From Lysinibacillus xylanilyticus (lineage in GTDB: Bacteria; Bacillota; Bacilli; Bacillales_A; Planococcaceae), in NCBI RefSeq assembly GCF_001183605.1, contig NZ_LFXJ01000008.1:248001-312000 (forward strand): a stretch of 64,000 nucleotides of DNA. The letters run 5' to 3'. The notes below the pieces were generated by a model that saw only the letters and a list, made by a program, of their open reading frames with translations, did no database searches and was not told where the DNA came from. A program made the translations under genes and the position numbers. Shown here piece after piece: positions 32,478 through 42,162 of the stretch. The first letter of the stretch is position 1. Every line of letters starts with the position of its first letter.

Positions 32478-34103
32478 GTGAAAAATCATTCAATCAAAGA
32501 GGTAGATGCAATTGTACTTGGTGCGGGGTTTGCGGGTCTTTATATGTTATATCAACTAAGAAGTAAGGGGTTATCTACTGTTGTTTATGAAGCGGGGGAC
32601 GGAGTAGGTGGCGTTTGGTATTGGAATCGCTATCCTGGTGCTAGATGTGATGTTGAAAGTATCTATTATAATTATACGTTTTCAAAAGAATTGTACGAGG
32701 AGTGGAATTGGACATCTAGATTCCCGGAGCAAGAGGAAATATTAAGCTATTTATACTATGTAGCAGATCGTTTTGATTTGCGAAAGGATATTCAATTTAA
32801 GACACGAGTAAATGCCGCACATTTTGATGAAGAGCGTTGTAAATGGCTTATTCATTTAAATGATGGCACTCAAGTTTTCGCAAAGTATTTCATTACAGGA
32901 ATAGGTTGCTTATCGGCTGCTAATGTTCCGAACATAAAAGGATTAAATCAATTTAAAGGTAAGTGGTATCATACGGGGCATTGGCCACATGAAAAGATTG
33001 ATTTCACTGGAAAACGAGTAGGGATTATTGGGACAGGTTCAAGTGGAATTCAAGCAATTCCAGTAATAGCAAAAGAGGCAAAGCATTTAACAGTATTTCA
33101 GCGTACACCACAATACACAATTCCTGCACGAAACCATACTTATGACAAGGAATTTATTCGAAGTACTAAGGAAAACTTTGAAACGTTAAAACATGCAATG
33201 AGGAATTCTATATCAGGTACACCTCACATACAAAATGATCGATCTGTTATGGAGGATAGTGAAAGCAAACGGCAACAGGTGTTTGAGGATGCTTGGGCAG
33301 AGGGAGGATTTGCTTTTGCAATGTCTTATAATGATTTATTAACAAATGAACAATCGAATGAAAAGGCTTCAGAGTTTATCCGCTCGAAAATTCGTGAAGT
33401 TGTCAAAGATCCCAAAGTAGCGGAGAAGCTAAGTCCAAAGTATATGTATGGCACGAAAAGACAAGTACTAGATACCGATTATTTTGAAACGTACAACAGA
33501 GAGAATGTTTTATTAGTTGATGTAAAGGAATCACCAATAGAGGAGATAACAGAAGCGGGCATTAAAACAACAAATGATCAATATGATTTAGATATTATTA
33601 TTTTTGCTACTGGCTATGATGGTATGACAGGTCCTTTATTTAAAATCGATATTCAAGGAAAAGACGGCGTTGCATTAAAGGATAAATGGGAGAACGGGGC
33701 GTCGGTTAGAACGTATTTAGGGATAACGACAGCGGGGTTCCCGAACTTATTTATGATTACAGGTCCTGAAAGTCCATCTGTGCTTGTCAATATGCCAACT
33801 GCTATCGAACAGCACGTAGAATGGGTCGCAAATTGTATTGAATATATGCGAGAGCATAACATTGATGTAATAGAGACCAATATACAAGCGGAAGAAGAAT
33901 GGAGTGAGCATAATCGAGAAATCGCTAATGAAACTTTATATGTAAAGGGCGATTCTTGGTACACTGGCGCCAATATAGCAGGGAAGCCTCGAAGCTTTTT
34001 AATATATCTTGGCGGATTTGATTATTACACAAAACGCTGTAACGAGATTGCACAAAATAATTATGAAGGTTATACGATGTTGAAATTAAAAACTATATCG
34101 TAA
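32478..34103 (+). CDS. Baeyer-Villiger flavin monooxygenase
   Basis: 541 residues. It uses FAD and NADPH to insert oxygen next to a ketone carbonyl, giving an ester or lactone. It has the FAD Rossmann motif GAGFAG near the N-terminus, the fingerprint FxGxxxHxxxW as FKGKWYHTGHW, and the NADPH motif GTGSSG. Sequence around GGVWYWNRYPGARCDVES is typical of cyclohexanone-monooxygenase-like enzymes. GTG 32478 is chosen, with GGGGGAGGA 8 bases upstream; starting at ATG 32436 would add 14 residues. It is the first gene of an operon with a dehydrogenase and an esterase. Natural substrate unknown. Confidence 0.93.
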   Translation: MKNHSIKEVDAIVLGAGFAGLYMLYQLRSKGLSTVVYEAGDGVGGVWYWNRYPGARCDVESIYYNYTFSKELYEEWNWTSRFPEQEEILSYLYYVADRFDLRKDIQFKTRVNAAHFDEERCKWLIHLNDGTQVFAKYFITGIGCLSAANVPNIKGLNQFKGKWYHTGHWPHEKIDFTGKRVGIIGTGSSGIQAIPVIAKEAKHLTVFQRTPQYTIPARNHTYDKEFIRSTKENFETLKHAMRNSISGTPHIQNDRSVMEDSESKRQQVFEDAWAEGGFAFAMSYNDLLTNEQSNEKASEFIRSKIREVVKDPKVAEKLSPKYMYGTKRQVLDTDYFETYNRENVLLVDVKESPIEEITEAGIKTTNDQYDLDIIIFATGYDGMTGPLFKIDIQGKDGVALKDKWENGASVRTYLGITTAGFPNLFMITGPESPSVLVNMPTAIEQHVEWVANCIEYMREHNIDVIETNIQAEEEWSEHNREIANETLYVKGDSWYTGANIAGKPRSFLIYLGGFDYYTKRCNEIAQNNYEGYTMLKLKTIS

Positions 34104-34131
34104 CTGATGGTACGAAGAAGGGGGAAGTACA

Positions 34132-34857
34132 ATGGAACAACAGGTAGTAATTATTACGGGGGCAGGTAGTGGTATTGGTAGAGAGACTGCTAAACTTTTA
34201 GCAAAAAAGAATACGGCGATTGTTTTAGTAGATTTTGATGAAACAACTGGACAGGAAACCTTAGAGGCGGTTAAGGAACATAATCAACATGTTATTTTTG
34301 TACATGCTGATGTATCCAAGAGCCAGGACGTTAAGCAGTATGTTGAAGTAGCCAAGGGGAAATTCGGAAAAATTGATGTTTTCATTAATAATGCAGGTGT
34401 ATTGAGCCCACCATCTTTATTAGGGGATATAGAAGAAGAAACTTTTGATAGGATTATAGCCGTTAACCTTAAGGGTGCCTTTCTAGGCTTAAAATATGTT
34501 TTAAAGGAAATGGAGCAACAAAAATCAGGTGTTATTGTGAATACCGCATCTGCAGCAGGAATTCAAGGTCAGCCATATTTAGGAGGCTATGCAGCGAGCA
34601 AACATGGTGTCATTGGACTAACAAAAACAGCAGCCATCGAATATGGTTCTAGTGGAATAAGAGTAAATGCTATATGTCCTGGTGGTGTAATAACGAATAT
34701 GACGAAGGGAATAGAGACGAGTCCAGAAGAAAACGGACCAATGAGAAGACTCGCATCGCCAGAAGAGATTGCAAATGTGATAGGTTTCTTAATTTCAACG
34801 GATGCATCTTATGTAAATGGCGCAGTTGTGACGATTGATGGTGGATTAACTTCTTAA
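34132..34857 (+). CDS. short-chain dehydrogenase/reductase
   Basis: 241 residues, classical SDR. Motifs: cofactor-binding TGAGSGIGRE, NNAG at the fourth strand, catalytic Ser in NTASAAG and YAASKHG (Y-x3-K), and the PGGVITNM loop. Asp at VLVDFDE after the second strand suggests preference for NAD+ over NADP+. It lies 28 bases after the monooxygenase and 38 bases before the esterase. In such clusters the SDR oxidises an alcohol to the ketone substrate of the monooxygenase; that role is inferred. GGGGGAAG precedes the ATG. Confidence 0.92.
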   Translation: MEQQVVIITGAGSGIGRETAKLLAKKNTAIVLVDFDETTGQETLEAVKEHNQHVIFVHADVSKSQDVKQYVEVAKGKFGKIDVFINNAGVLSPPSLLGDIEEETFDRIIAVNLKGAFLGLKYVLKEMEQQKSGVIVNTASAAGIQGQPYLGGYAASKHGVIGLTKTAAIEYGSSGIRVNAICPGGVITNMTKGIETSPEENGPMRRLASPEEIANVIGFLISTDASYVNGAVVTIDGGLTS

Positions 34858-34895
34858 AATCATAAAAAAATTTTAATGATGAAAGGATGAAATGA

Positions 34896-35849
34896 ATGGA
34901 AAATCGTATTGATCCAGAACTAAGAGAGACTTTATCACTAATGCCACCTTTAGATTTAGACAATTTGGAGGCTACTAGAGAAGGGTTAGTTGCTATTGCT
35001 CAACCTCCTCAGATAGCAGACAATATTTCTGTTGAAAACAAAATGATTCAAGGACCAGATGATAATGATCCACTACGTATTAGAATTTATAAGCCAAAGG
35101 AAAAAGTAGGGGATTTACCAGCGCTTTTATGGATTCATGGAGGAGGATATGTACTAGGTGCTCCAGAGGGTGATGATTTACTATGTCAACGTTTTGTGAA
35201 TGAAGCAAATTGTATTGTAGTGTCGGTTGACTATCGACTTGCACCTGAATATCCTTATCCTACGCCACTTGAAGATTGTTACGCAGCATTAAAATGGGTA
35301 GCTGATAATGCGAAAGATTTAGGTATTGATAATACACGTATTGGTGTAGCTGGGGCAAGTGCGGGAGGTGGGTTAACAGCAGCATTAGCACTACTGGCTC
35401 GTGATAGAAATTATCCTAACCTTAGTTTTCAAATGCCGCTCTATCCGATGATAGATGATCGTAATAATACACCTTCTGCATTGGAGATTACAGGACATAT
35501 GGTTTGGAATCATGATTTAAATCAAAAGGGCTGGGAAATGTATTTAAATGGGGATAATGGCGGTGATGATGTATCACAATATGCTGCAGCTGCAAGAGCG
35601 GAAGACTTATCAGGTTTACCATTTACTTATACGTGTGTCGGTCAATTAGATCCTTTCCGTGATGAAACATTACAATATGTAACGAGGCTATGTCAGGCTG
35701 GTGTTGATGTTGAATTCCATTTGTATCCTGGCTGTTATCATGCCTTTGAAAGCTTCGTCCCAACAGCAACAATTAGCCAAAGAGCAGCAACAGAATATGT
35801 TGAGGCTGCTAAATATGTATTAAATCGTAATGTTTCTGTTCATTTATAA
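34896..35849 (+). CDS. HSL-type alpha/beta-hydrolase (esterase/lipase)
   Basis: 317 residues, cytosolic. It has the oxyanion motif HGGGYV, the nucleophile elbow GASAGG, the acid in LDPFRDE and the catalytic histidine in GCYHAFES, the set used by hormone-sensitive-lipase-like carboxylesterases. Length is typical. AAAGGATG lies about 8 bases before the ATG. As the last gene of the operon it could hydrolyse the ester or lactone made by the monooxygenase into alcohol and acid, which would complete a ketone-cleavage route. A strong terminator follows at 35930. Confidence 0.92.
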   Translation: MENRIDPELRETLSLMPPLDLDNLEATREGLVAIAQPPQIADNISVENKMIQGPDDNDPLRIRIYKPKEKVGDLPALLWIHGGGYVLGAPEGDDLLCQRFVNEANCIVVSVDYRLAPEYPYPTPLEDCYAALKWVADNAKDLGIDNTRIGVAGASAGGGLTAALALLARDRNYPNLSFQMPLYPMIDDRNNTPSALEITGHMVWNHDLNQKGWEMYLNGDNGGDDVSQYAAAARAEDLSGLPFTYTCVGQLDPFRDETLQYVTRLCQAGVDVEFHLYPGCYHAFESFVPTATISQRAATEYVEAAKYVLNRNVSVHL

Positions 35850-35929
35850 TATTCTCGCGGATTTTTTTCGATATATCTGCAAGTAAAATCCTAGGGGACT
35901 GGTCGATTTCATTGAAGTGATACGAAAGT

Positions 35930-35972
35930 AAAAGGAATCTGCGTACATTAAAGTATGCAGATTCCTTTTTAT
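35930..35972. terminator. bidirectional intrinsic terminator
   Basis: AAAAGGAATCTGC pairs with GCAGATTCCTTTTT across a GTACATTAAAGTAT loop. It sits between convergent genes. Confidence 0.85.
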
Positions 35973-35977
35973 ATTGA

Positions 35978-36838
35978 TTATTGTGCAATAGATTTTGCAT
36001 TATCGATAATTTCTTGTGGGATATCGATTGTTTTTAGGTGATTGAAATCAGTGTATGTCACAACTGATTTTGTTTTCATTGATAGTTCTTGATCTTCAAC
36101 TTTCATTTTTAAGTCGAAATTCATATCCAGTTTATTAGTATCGAAAGTCTTTTTATCGATTTCTAGAATGTAGTGTATTTTATCGATTGTTAAGTTATCA
36201 AGCGGATTTTCTTCAAGACCCATGTCTTTCATTGATTTGTTAATTTCAGAATCGATAAGTTCTTTAAATTTATCGCCCTTAGCGTCTAAAGTTAAGATAT
36301 ATGCATTATCTGTTTGTTCGAATTTGAAATCTTCGATAAAGTTTTTAAGCTGCTCTAATTGTGCCTTAGCGTCTGCAGATGATGCAGTTTGTTCCATCAT
36401 TGAATCAAATTGTTCGTCTGGTAATTTATACCAACTATTAGTTGCTTCATCTTTCATGAAAAAGCCTTGATCTTTCTTCATGTACATATCAATCGGCATT
36501 TCCGTACTTTTTTGATCTGCACTAGCCATATCTGGCATTGTCATTGAACCTGATAAGTGCATAGCCATTGGATCGGCAACTACATCCATATCCATTTTTG
36601 ATTCGATGGAAAACTCCATAGATTGTTCGCCTGATCCAACTTTGGAATCTTGAGTCATCTCCATTTTCGCAGTTGCACTTTTAATGTCTGATTGGCGATC
36701 TACCGCTTTTTCATACACTTGCTCTAAAGTGAGTTTGCTTGTATTAGTTGTGTCTTTCTTAGGGGTAGCGCTACTGTTACAAGCTGCTAGCGTTAGTGCT
36801 AGTGCCCCAACACTTAAAACTTTAAAAAATTTGTTCAT
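35978..36838 (-). CDS. secreted lipoprotein, DUF6612/LppX-like
   Basis: 286 residues. The signal peptide ends with lipobox LAAC (Cys at about residue 20), giving a lipid-anchored surface protein. The mature part is rich in Met, Asp and Lys with repeated beta-strand patterns (MEFSIESKMDMD, MHLSGSMTMPDM, LEIDKKTFDTNKLDMNFDL), consistent with the DUF6612 family, whose fold recalls lipid-binding LppX proteins. ATG 36838 has AGGAGATG 9 bases upstream; the ATG at 36847 lies inside that site. No operon partner. Its function is unknown. Confidence 0.8.
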   Translation of the reverse strand: MNKFFKVLSVGALALTLAACNSSATPKKDTTNTSKLTLEQVYEKAVDRQSDIKSATAKMEMTQDSKVGSGEQSMEFSIESKMDMDVVADPMAMHLSGSMTMPDMASADQKSTEMPIDMYMKKDQGFFMKDEATNSWYKLPDEQFDSMMEQTASSADAKAQLEQLKNFIEDFKFEQTDNAYILTLDAKGDKFKELIDSEINKSMKDMGLEENPLDNLTIDKIHYILEIDKKTFDTNKLDMNFDLKMKVEDQELSMKTKSVVTYTDFNHLKTIDIPQEIIDNAKSIAQ

Positions 36839-37099
36839 TACTTTCATCTCCTATTCATTGGTAAAAACATCATCTATTAGTATACATTACTATAATAGTA
36901 AAAGTTTCGTTATTTAAAAAACAGTACTAATTCAAAATTAAAATAATAGTAAATGCCCAACGTATGTCTTTATTAATAAGTCTTCATACTCATGATAAGT
37001 TGCAAGAAAATTGGTTCATGAATATTTATTAATAATCAATAAAACCGTTGCTAGTTATTGTGAAATATTGCAATGGTGTGGATCATCACCAAAGCGAGG

Positions 37100-37402
37100 G
37101 GTTGATTTTCCCTCCGGCTGGGCTCAGAGGCGTTTGATGAGCAGCTTAGGGTCACAAATGTTTTTAGTGCGATAGCAAAGGGGTTTTAACTGCGCGAAAG
37201 CGAAGCGGCAGCGGCAAAGGGGTTTTAACTGCGCGAAAGCGAAGCGGCAGCGGCAAAGGGGTTTTAACTGCGCGAAAGCGAAGCGGCAGCGGCAACAACG
37301 GGATCTTGGTACGAAGGCTTTATCACAGGACGTGGCGTTTTTATCGATGCTGTCCTAAGTAGCAAGCCTATTCCGGACGCAATTTTGCCGAGGAATAATT
37401 AA
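37100..37402 (-). repeat. MITE-like element in reverse orientation, with module mosaic
   Basis: The plus strand begins ATCATCACCAAAGCGAGG then GTTGATTTTCCCTCC and GGCTGGGC, the reverse complement of the right end seen at 15640-15662. It continues with a 39-bp tandem array, then ATCACAGGACGTGGCG and GCAATTTTGCCGAGGAATAATT, which belong to the second element family. It therefore looks like two elements joined. I see nothing else in 36848-37090. Confidence 0.6.
37172..37298 (+). repeat. three tandem copies of a 39-bp unit with GCGAAAGCGAAGCG core
   Basis: Core starts are at 37194, 37233 and 37272, an exact 39-bp period. Spacers are GCAGCGGCAAAGG and GGTTTTAACTGC. The core is the same as the 37-bp and 35-bp arrays at 15500 and 43410. 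Confidence 0.85.
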
Positions 37403-37499
37403 TAAGGTCAGTGATTGCTATGTTTGCACATCAGGAAGAGTAGGGGGATAGTTGTTCTGTTTTGAGTTCGAGGGTGGAAAAATATATTTACAAAAAGAA

Positions 37500-37532
37500 A
37501 AAGCCGAGAAAATGATAACATTTTCTCGGCCT
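37500..37532 (-). terminator. intrinsic terminator of the qox operon
   Basis: Read leftward: GCCGAGAAAATG, TTAT loop, CATTTTCTCGGC, then TTTTTCTTTTT. Confidence 0.9.
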
Positions 37533-37538
37533 TGTTTA

Positions 37539-37823
37539 TCAATTATAGCCCCAGATCATTGTGAATAATGTACCAATGATTGTGACAACACCTACGAATA
37601 CTGAATATAAAATCGTTGTATATAACGTTTTCTTGTCTTCAGATTCACCGATGTGCATGAATAATACTAATTGTACAGTTGCTTGTGCAAGAGCAGTCAC
37701 TAGTAATACAGCAAATGCCATGTTAAAAGACATATCAAATTTAACAACAGCTAAAGCTACAAGTGTTAGTAATAGTGAGAAGCCGAAGCCCATCACGTGT
37801 TGTTTTGGGAATAATTCCTTCAT
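37539..37823 (-). CDS. qoxD: aa3-type quinol oxidase subunit IV QoxD
   Basis: 94 residues with three membrane helices, the size and pattern of subunit IV (FGFSLLLTLVALAVV, ALAQATVQLVLFMHIGE, then a final GVVTIIGTLFTMIWGY). It helps assemble and stabilise the oxidase. Its ATG overlaps the qoxC stop by one base (TGATG). It is the last gene of the minus-strand operon, ended by the strong terminator 7 bases after the stop. Confidence 0.92.
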   Translation of the reverse strand: MKELFPKQHVMGFGFSLLLTLVALAVVKFDMSFNMAFAVLLVTALAQATVQLVLFMHIGESEDKKTLYTTILYSVFVGVVTIIGTLFTMIWGYN

Positions 37824-38422
37824 CAGCTAATCAGTCCTTTCAAGTAGACGAAGCTGAAGATGAAAATCCAAACAACGTCTAGGAAGTGCCAGTACAGTGA
37901 GAAGATGAATGCTTTGTTAGCCGTTTGTGGATTTAAACCACGGCTAGCTACTTGGATTAAAATTGCAACGCCCCAGAAGAAACCGAATGTTACGTGGGCA
38001 CCGTGCGTACCAAGTAAAGTCATTAATGCAGATAAGAATGCACTAGTTTGAATTGTTGCACCTTCATCAACATATGTTACAAACTCGTCGATCTCAATAC
38101 CTAAGAAGCCAAGACCTAATAGAAGTGTGATGATGAAAAATGCCATCATCGCTTTTTTGTTGCCAATGCGCATTGCATGAACACCAAGGCCAATTGTGAA
38201 ACTACTTGTTAATAATAAGAATGTTTCCCATAATACTGGTGTTAGTTCAAAAATTTCAGCGCCATTCGGGCCACTACCTGTACGTGTATGAAGTGTGAAA
38301 TACACTGTAAACAGTGTGGCGAATAATACGATTTCGGCGCCAAGGAAAATCCAGAAACCGAAAATTTTCAGGCGATTTTCCTCTGTACTATATTCTAATG
38401 GAAGTGAAGAATCGATTTTCAT
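37823..38422 (-). CDS. qoxC: aa3-type quinol oxidase subunit III QoxC
   Basis: 199 residues with five membrane helices, typical of heme-copper oxidase subunit III (FGFWIFLGAEIVLFATLF, GTHGAHVTFGFFWG, FSLYWHFLDVVWIFIF, in part). The subunit supports proton uptake and complex stability. I start it at ATG 38422, with AGAGGTG 9 bases upstream; a GTG four codons earlier is part of that site. It starts one base after the qoxB stop and overlaps qoxD by one base. Confidence 0.93.
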   Translation of the reverse strand: MKIDSSLPLEYSTEENRLKIFGFWIFLGAEIVLFATLFTVYFTLHTRTGSGPNGAEIFELTPVLWETFLLLTSSFTIGLGVHAMRIGNKKAMMAFFIITLLLGLGFLGIEIDEFVTYVDEGATIQTSAFLSALMTLLGTHGAHVTFGFFWGVAILIQVASRGLNPQTANKAFIFSLYWHFLDVVWIFIFSFVYLKGLIS

Positions 38423-38423
38423 A

Positions 38424-40367
38424 TTATTTATCACCTCTCAAACTTTTCTCAGTTGCCATAACTTCTTCAACTGAAATGTAACGACCATGATCTTTTTCAA
38501 ATGAACGATGAATCATAAAGCCAAATACACAAAGCATACTAACGATAGCTGGAATCCATAGATTAAATACAGCGAAGAATGCTGCAAGGAAGAAGAATCC
38601 ACTCATCCAGAATGGTGTGCCAGTGTTGTTAGGCATGTGAATTTTTTCAATTTTACCTGCTGTAATATCGCGACCTTCTTTTTTCGCGAACCAGAATTCA
38701 TCTAAACGTGTAACAGTTGGAACTACTGCAAAGTTATATTCTGGTACTGGAGAATGAGTAGCCCATTCTAGTGAACGACCATCCCAAACATCTGCTTTTT
38801 CATTACGTGGCATATGTTTCCAGCTGTAGTAAATGTTATATACGATTAACGCAAAGCCGACAGCAAGACCAAGTGCACCGATGAACGATACCATGCTCAA
38901 TGGACCATAGCCAGTTGACTCAGAATATGTGTACATACGACGAGCGTAACCATCTAAACCTAAAATAAATAGAGGGAAGAAAGCTACGTTGAAGCTGATT
39001 GCGATAAACCAGAAAGCAGTTTTCCCTAGTTTTTCATTTAATCGGAAACCGAACATTTTTGGCCACCAGTAGTGGTAACCTGCAAGTACACCGAATACTG
39101 TACCTGGAATTAATACATAGTGGAAGTGGGCAACTAAGAACATCGTATTATGATATTGATAGTCAGCACTTGCCATTGCAAGCATTACCCCTGTAACCCC
39201 ACCAATTGTGAAGATTGGAATAAAGCCAAGAGCGTAAAGCATAGGAGTTGTAAATTGAATTTTACCGTTTCTCATTGTGAGCAACCAGTTAAATATTTTA
39301 ACCCCTGTCGGAACAGCGATTGCCATTGTTGTAATAGAGAATACGCTGTTTACCATTACACCGTGACCCATTGTATAGAAGTGGTGGGCCCATACTACGA
39401 ATGATAGTAATGAAATAACGACCATACTCGCAACCATTGATTTATAGCCGTATAAGTTTTTACGTGCAAATGTCGCAATGATTTCAGAGAAAATACCGAA
39501 AGCAGGTAGGATAACGATATAAACCTCAGGATGTCCCCAAACCCAGAATAGGTTGGCCCAAAGCATATCCATACCACCATTTTGCATTGCAAAGAATTGT
39601 GTACCGAATTGGCGGTCTAACATCATTAATGCAAGTGCTACAGTTAACACTGGGAATGCAAATACGATAATAATGTTTGTAATTAAAATTGACCAAGTGA
39701 ACATTGGCATTTTCATTAATGTCATACCAGGTGCACGCATTTTAATGATTGTTGCGATGAAGTTAACACCAGTCATTAACGTACCAATCCCTGATAATTG
39801 TAAAGCTAAAGAATAGTAGTTGTTCCCAACAGATGGACTAAACTCTGTCCCAGCCAGTGGGAAATAGGCTGTCCAGCCAGCGTCAGGTGAACCACCAATG
39901 ATAAATGATAGGTTTAGTAAACCACAACCAGCTGCAAATAACCAGAAGCTGACTGCATTTAGACGTGGGAAGGCAACGTCGCGTGCACCAATTTGTAGTG
40001 GGATAACAACGTTCATTAAACCAATTACGAATGGCATGGCCATGAATAAAATCATGATTAAACCATGTGTTGTGAAAATCTCATTATAGTGTTGTGCATC
40101 AAGAAGTCCATTATCAGGAACTGCCGTTTGTGCACGCATTAATAGTGCATCGATACCACCGCGGAATAACATTAAAAGCGCTACAGCGATATACATAATA
40201 CCGATTTTTTTATGGTCAACAGTTGATAGCCAGTTTTTATAGAAATAGCCCCACTTTTTGAAATACGTAAGGCCAGCAAAGATAACCACTGCTCCAACTA
40301 CGATACTAATAGCTGCTGCTAAAATCATCGGTTCTTTCATTGGATGGAAAACTTCTTCCATACTCAT
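38424..40367 (-). CDS. qoxB: aa3-type quinol oxidase subunit I QoxB
   Basis: 647 residues with 14-15 membrane helices. It holds heme a and the heme a3-CuB site where O2 is reduced and protons are pumped. Visible features: the heme ligand at [11 protein letters not shown], the HPEVY motif (CuB-His cross-link) in [12 protein letters not shown], the CuB histidines in WAHHFYTMG, and heme a3 and a ligands at [11 protein letters not shown]. Length matches B. subtilis QoxB. AAAGGAGCG precedes ATG 40367. The operon order qoxA-B-C-D is complete. Confidence 0.96.
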   Translation of the reverse strand: MSMEEVFHPMKEPMILAAAISIVVGAVVIFAGLTYFKKWGYFYKNWLSTVDHKKIGIMYIAVALLMLFRGGIDALLMRAQTAVPDNGLLDAQHYNEIFTTHGLIMILFMAMPFVIGLMNVVIPLQIGARDVAFPRLNAVSFWLFAAGCGLLNLSFIIGGSPDAGWTAYFPLAGTEFSPSVGNNYYSLALQLSGIGTLMTGVNFIATIIKMRAPGMTLMKMPMFTWSILITNIIIVFAFPVLTVALALMMLDRQFGTQFFAMQNGGMDMLWANLFWVWGHPEVYIVILPAFGIFSEIIATFARKNLYGYKSMVASMVVISLLSFVVWAHHFYTMGHGVMVNSVFSITTMAIAVPTGVKIFNWLLTMRNGKIQFTTPMLYALGFIPIFTIGGVTGVMLAMASADYQYHNTMFLVAHFHYVLIPGTVFGVLAGYHYWWPKMFGFRLNEKLGKTAFWFIAISFNVAFFPLFILGLDGYARRMYTYSESTGYGPLSMVSFIGALGLAVGFALIVYNIYYSWKHMPRNEKADVWDGRSLEWATHSPVPEYNFAVVPTVTRLDEFWFAKKEGRDITAGKIEKIHMPNNTGTPFWMSGFFFLAAFFAVFNLWIPAIVSMLCVFGFMIHRSFEKDHGRYISVEEVMATEKSLRGDK

Positions 40368-40394
40368 TAGACGCGCTCCTTTCAGGTTTAAAAA

Positions 40395-41318
40395 TTAATG
40401 TGAATGTGTTGCTTCAGAATTTTCTTGTGAATCAGAATGATCCCCATGGTTCATCTCACTATGATCCATGTTTCCCATTTTCATGTGTTCACTGTGTTCC
40501 ATTGGAGCTGGACTAAATTCTAAGTGTGTAGATGAATAGCTTGAACGACCAACGTGTTCTGCTTTTAATAGTTCATCAAATTTTTCTTCTGTTAATGGTT
40601 TTTCTTTTGTTTTCACATCAGTAGCCCATTTGTCGAAGTCTTTTTGTGTCATAGTTTGAGCTTCAAATTCCATTTCAGCAAATCCGCGACCATTAAAGTT
40701 AGAGTTACGGCCCATGTATGAACCAACATCATCAGCTGCAAGGTGAATAGTTGTTAACATGTCACTCATCGCATATTTTTGACCAGCTAATTGAGGAATC
40801 CAGAAACTTGTGATTGGTCCGAATGAGTAAAGTTTGAACTCAATTGGACGGTCAGTTGGAATATTTACATAGTTTACAGTTTCAATACCTTGCTCTGGAT
40901 AACTAAAATGCCATTTCCAGTTAGAAGATGATGCGTAAATAACAAGTGGCTCTTTATTGTCATAACCTGCTGGTTGAGACTCTACTGTACTTGTTGTTCT
41001 TACAGTAACAATCGCCAAGAATGCCACTATGATAATAGGGATAACTGTCCATACTATTTCAAGTAGATGACTACCCTCTTCGTGAGGAGGCTCATAATCG
41101 GCAGGTGTTTTTGAAGCACGGTATTTAGTTAGCATAAATGCTAAAAGTACATACACGACTAGTAATATAAAGGCCATTGTAATAATGGATAAAATAATTG
41201 TGTCTGATAATGTTTTGGCATTTGGACCTTTTGGATCAAAAATTGTTAGGGGTTCACAGCCAGCAAGAACTGCAAGCGCACCAAACGCAATAAACATTAA
41301 GCTTAACTTTTTCTTCAT
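40395..41318 (-). CDS. qoxA: aa3-type quinol oxidase subunit II QoxA with His/Met-rich tail
   Basis: 307 residues. The signal peptide ends with lipobox LAGC (Cys at about residue 21). Two membrane helices follow (IILSIITMAFILLVVYVLL and LEIVWTVIPIIIVAFLAIV), then an external cupredoxin domain. The CuA cysteines of cytochrome-c oxidases are absent (the region reads GSYMGRNSNFNGRGF), which marks it as quinol-oxidising. The last ~37 residues are very rich in His and Met (MEHSEHMKMGNMDHSEMNHG and HSD...HSH), an extension suited to binding copper. AAAGGAGTC lies before the ATG. It is the first gene of the operon. Confidence 0.95.
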   Translation of the reverse strand: MKKKLSLMFIAFGALAVLAGCEPLTIFDPKGPNAKTLSDTIILSIITMAFILLVVYVLLAFMLTKYRASKTPADYEPPHEEGSHLLEIVWTVIPIIIVAFLAIVTVRTTSTVESQPAGYDNKEPLVIYASSSNWKWHFSYPEQGIETVNYVNIPTDRPIEFKLYSFGPITSFWIPQLAGQKYAMSDMLTTIHLAADDVGSYMGRNSNFNGRGFAEMEFEAQTMTQKDFDKWATDVKTKEKPLTEEKFDELLKAEHVGRSSYSSTHLEFSPAPMEHSEHMKMGNMDHSEMNHGDHSDSQENSEATHSH

Positions 41319-41424
41319 GTTAGACTCCTTTCTATAAAACGGCTATTCATAAATTTCATGTGTTTATATAGTAGATTCGAAATTATAAATAGTGGGTAAT
41401 AAGGTCACCTCTTTTAGTTGTTGT

Positions 41425-41497
41425 ACCAATCAAATAATCAGAAATACTTACAATGGCATGGTTCATTATGAAACATTGAATCTAGTATTTGATTGGT
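41425..41497 (-). promoter_or_regulatory. inverted repeat in the qoxA upstream region
   Basis: ACCAATCAAATA (41425-41436) is perfectly complementary to TATTTGATTGGT (41486-41497), with a 49-nt loop. About 50 bp further upstream AACAATGTGTC (41544-41554) pairs imperfectly with GACACAAATGTT (41565-41576). Both could be leader structures or operators for qox. The rest of 41319-42035 is AT-rich with no gene. Confidence 0.4.
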
Positions 41498-42035
41498 CTA
41501 GTGCAAGCGTTCGCAAAATCATTAATCTGTGTAATCGATTTTTTAACAATGTGTCATAATCGATCGACACAAATGTTGTTGTTTGCACATTGGATTATAC
41601 GCCCCGTTTTACAAAAAAAAAATTATTTTTTTGTATTTTTAATAATAAACTGGGGAAGAATATGAACATTTTTTGAACAAAAATCGTTATTTCAATATTA
41701 GTATTTTTGCGTTTAATTAAATAAACACTGTTGAAACGTTGAAAACACTGAGTTTCTCGTATTTAACTATGTAAATAGTTTATTTTGTGAAAATATCATT
41801 TCACATTTTAGACTTCATTTTGTAATAAAATCACCGCTATGTTAAGGTTTCGAATGCTTTTTTGTTGCGTTTTTTTAAAAGGGGAGTCCACAGAAAGTGA
41901 AATTATGGATATATCAGGATAAACTATAAATGAAAGGGATGATTGGAAAAGGATATTTCGGAAGCTACTATTAATTATGTTAATATAATTACACACTTCC
42001 ATATATTGTATTAATAATATTTTATCTAAAAAGTA

Positions 42036-42073
42036 AAAATAGCAAACTAAGGATATCCTTGGTTTGCTAAATT
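42036..42073 (-). terminator. intrinsic terminator of the DUF2785 gene
   Basis: Read leftward, TAGCAAACCAAGGAT and ATCCTTAGTTTGCTA pair almost perfectly, followed by TTTTTACTTTTT. It lies about 90 bases after the DUF2785 stop. Confidence 0.8.
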
Positions 42074-42162
42074 TGGTTATGAAGGCGAAGATAAATGTTC
42101 TAAGCAGAGAGAAGGTGAAGTTTATCTTCATTCTGCTCAATTAAAAGTTAAATTAATTAGTT

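Noticed and set aside
41808-42140. 110-residue open frame upstream of qoxA on the minus strand
   Set aside because: AT-rich sequence with no ribosome site; it spans the terminator of the DUF2785 gene.
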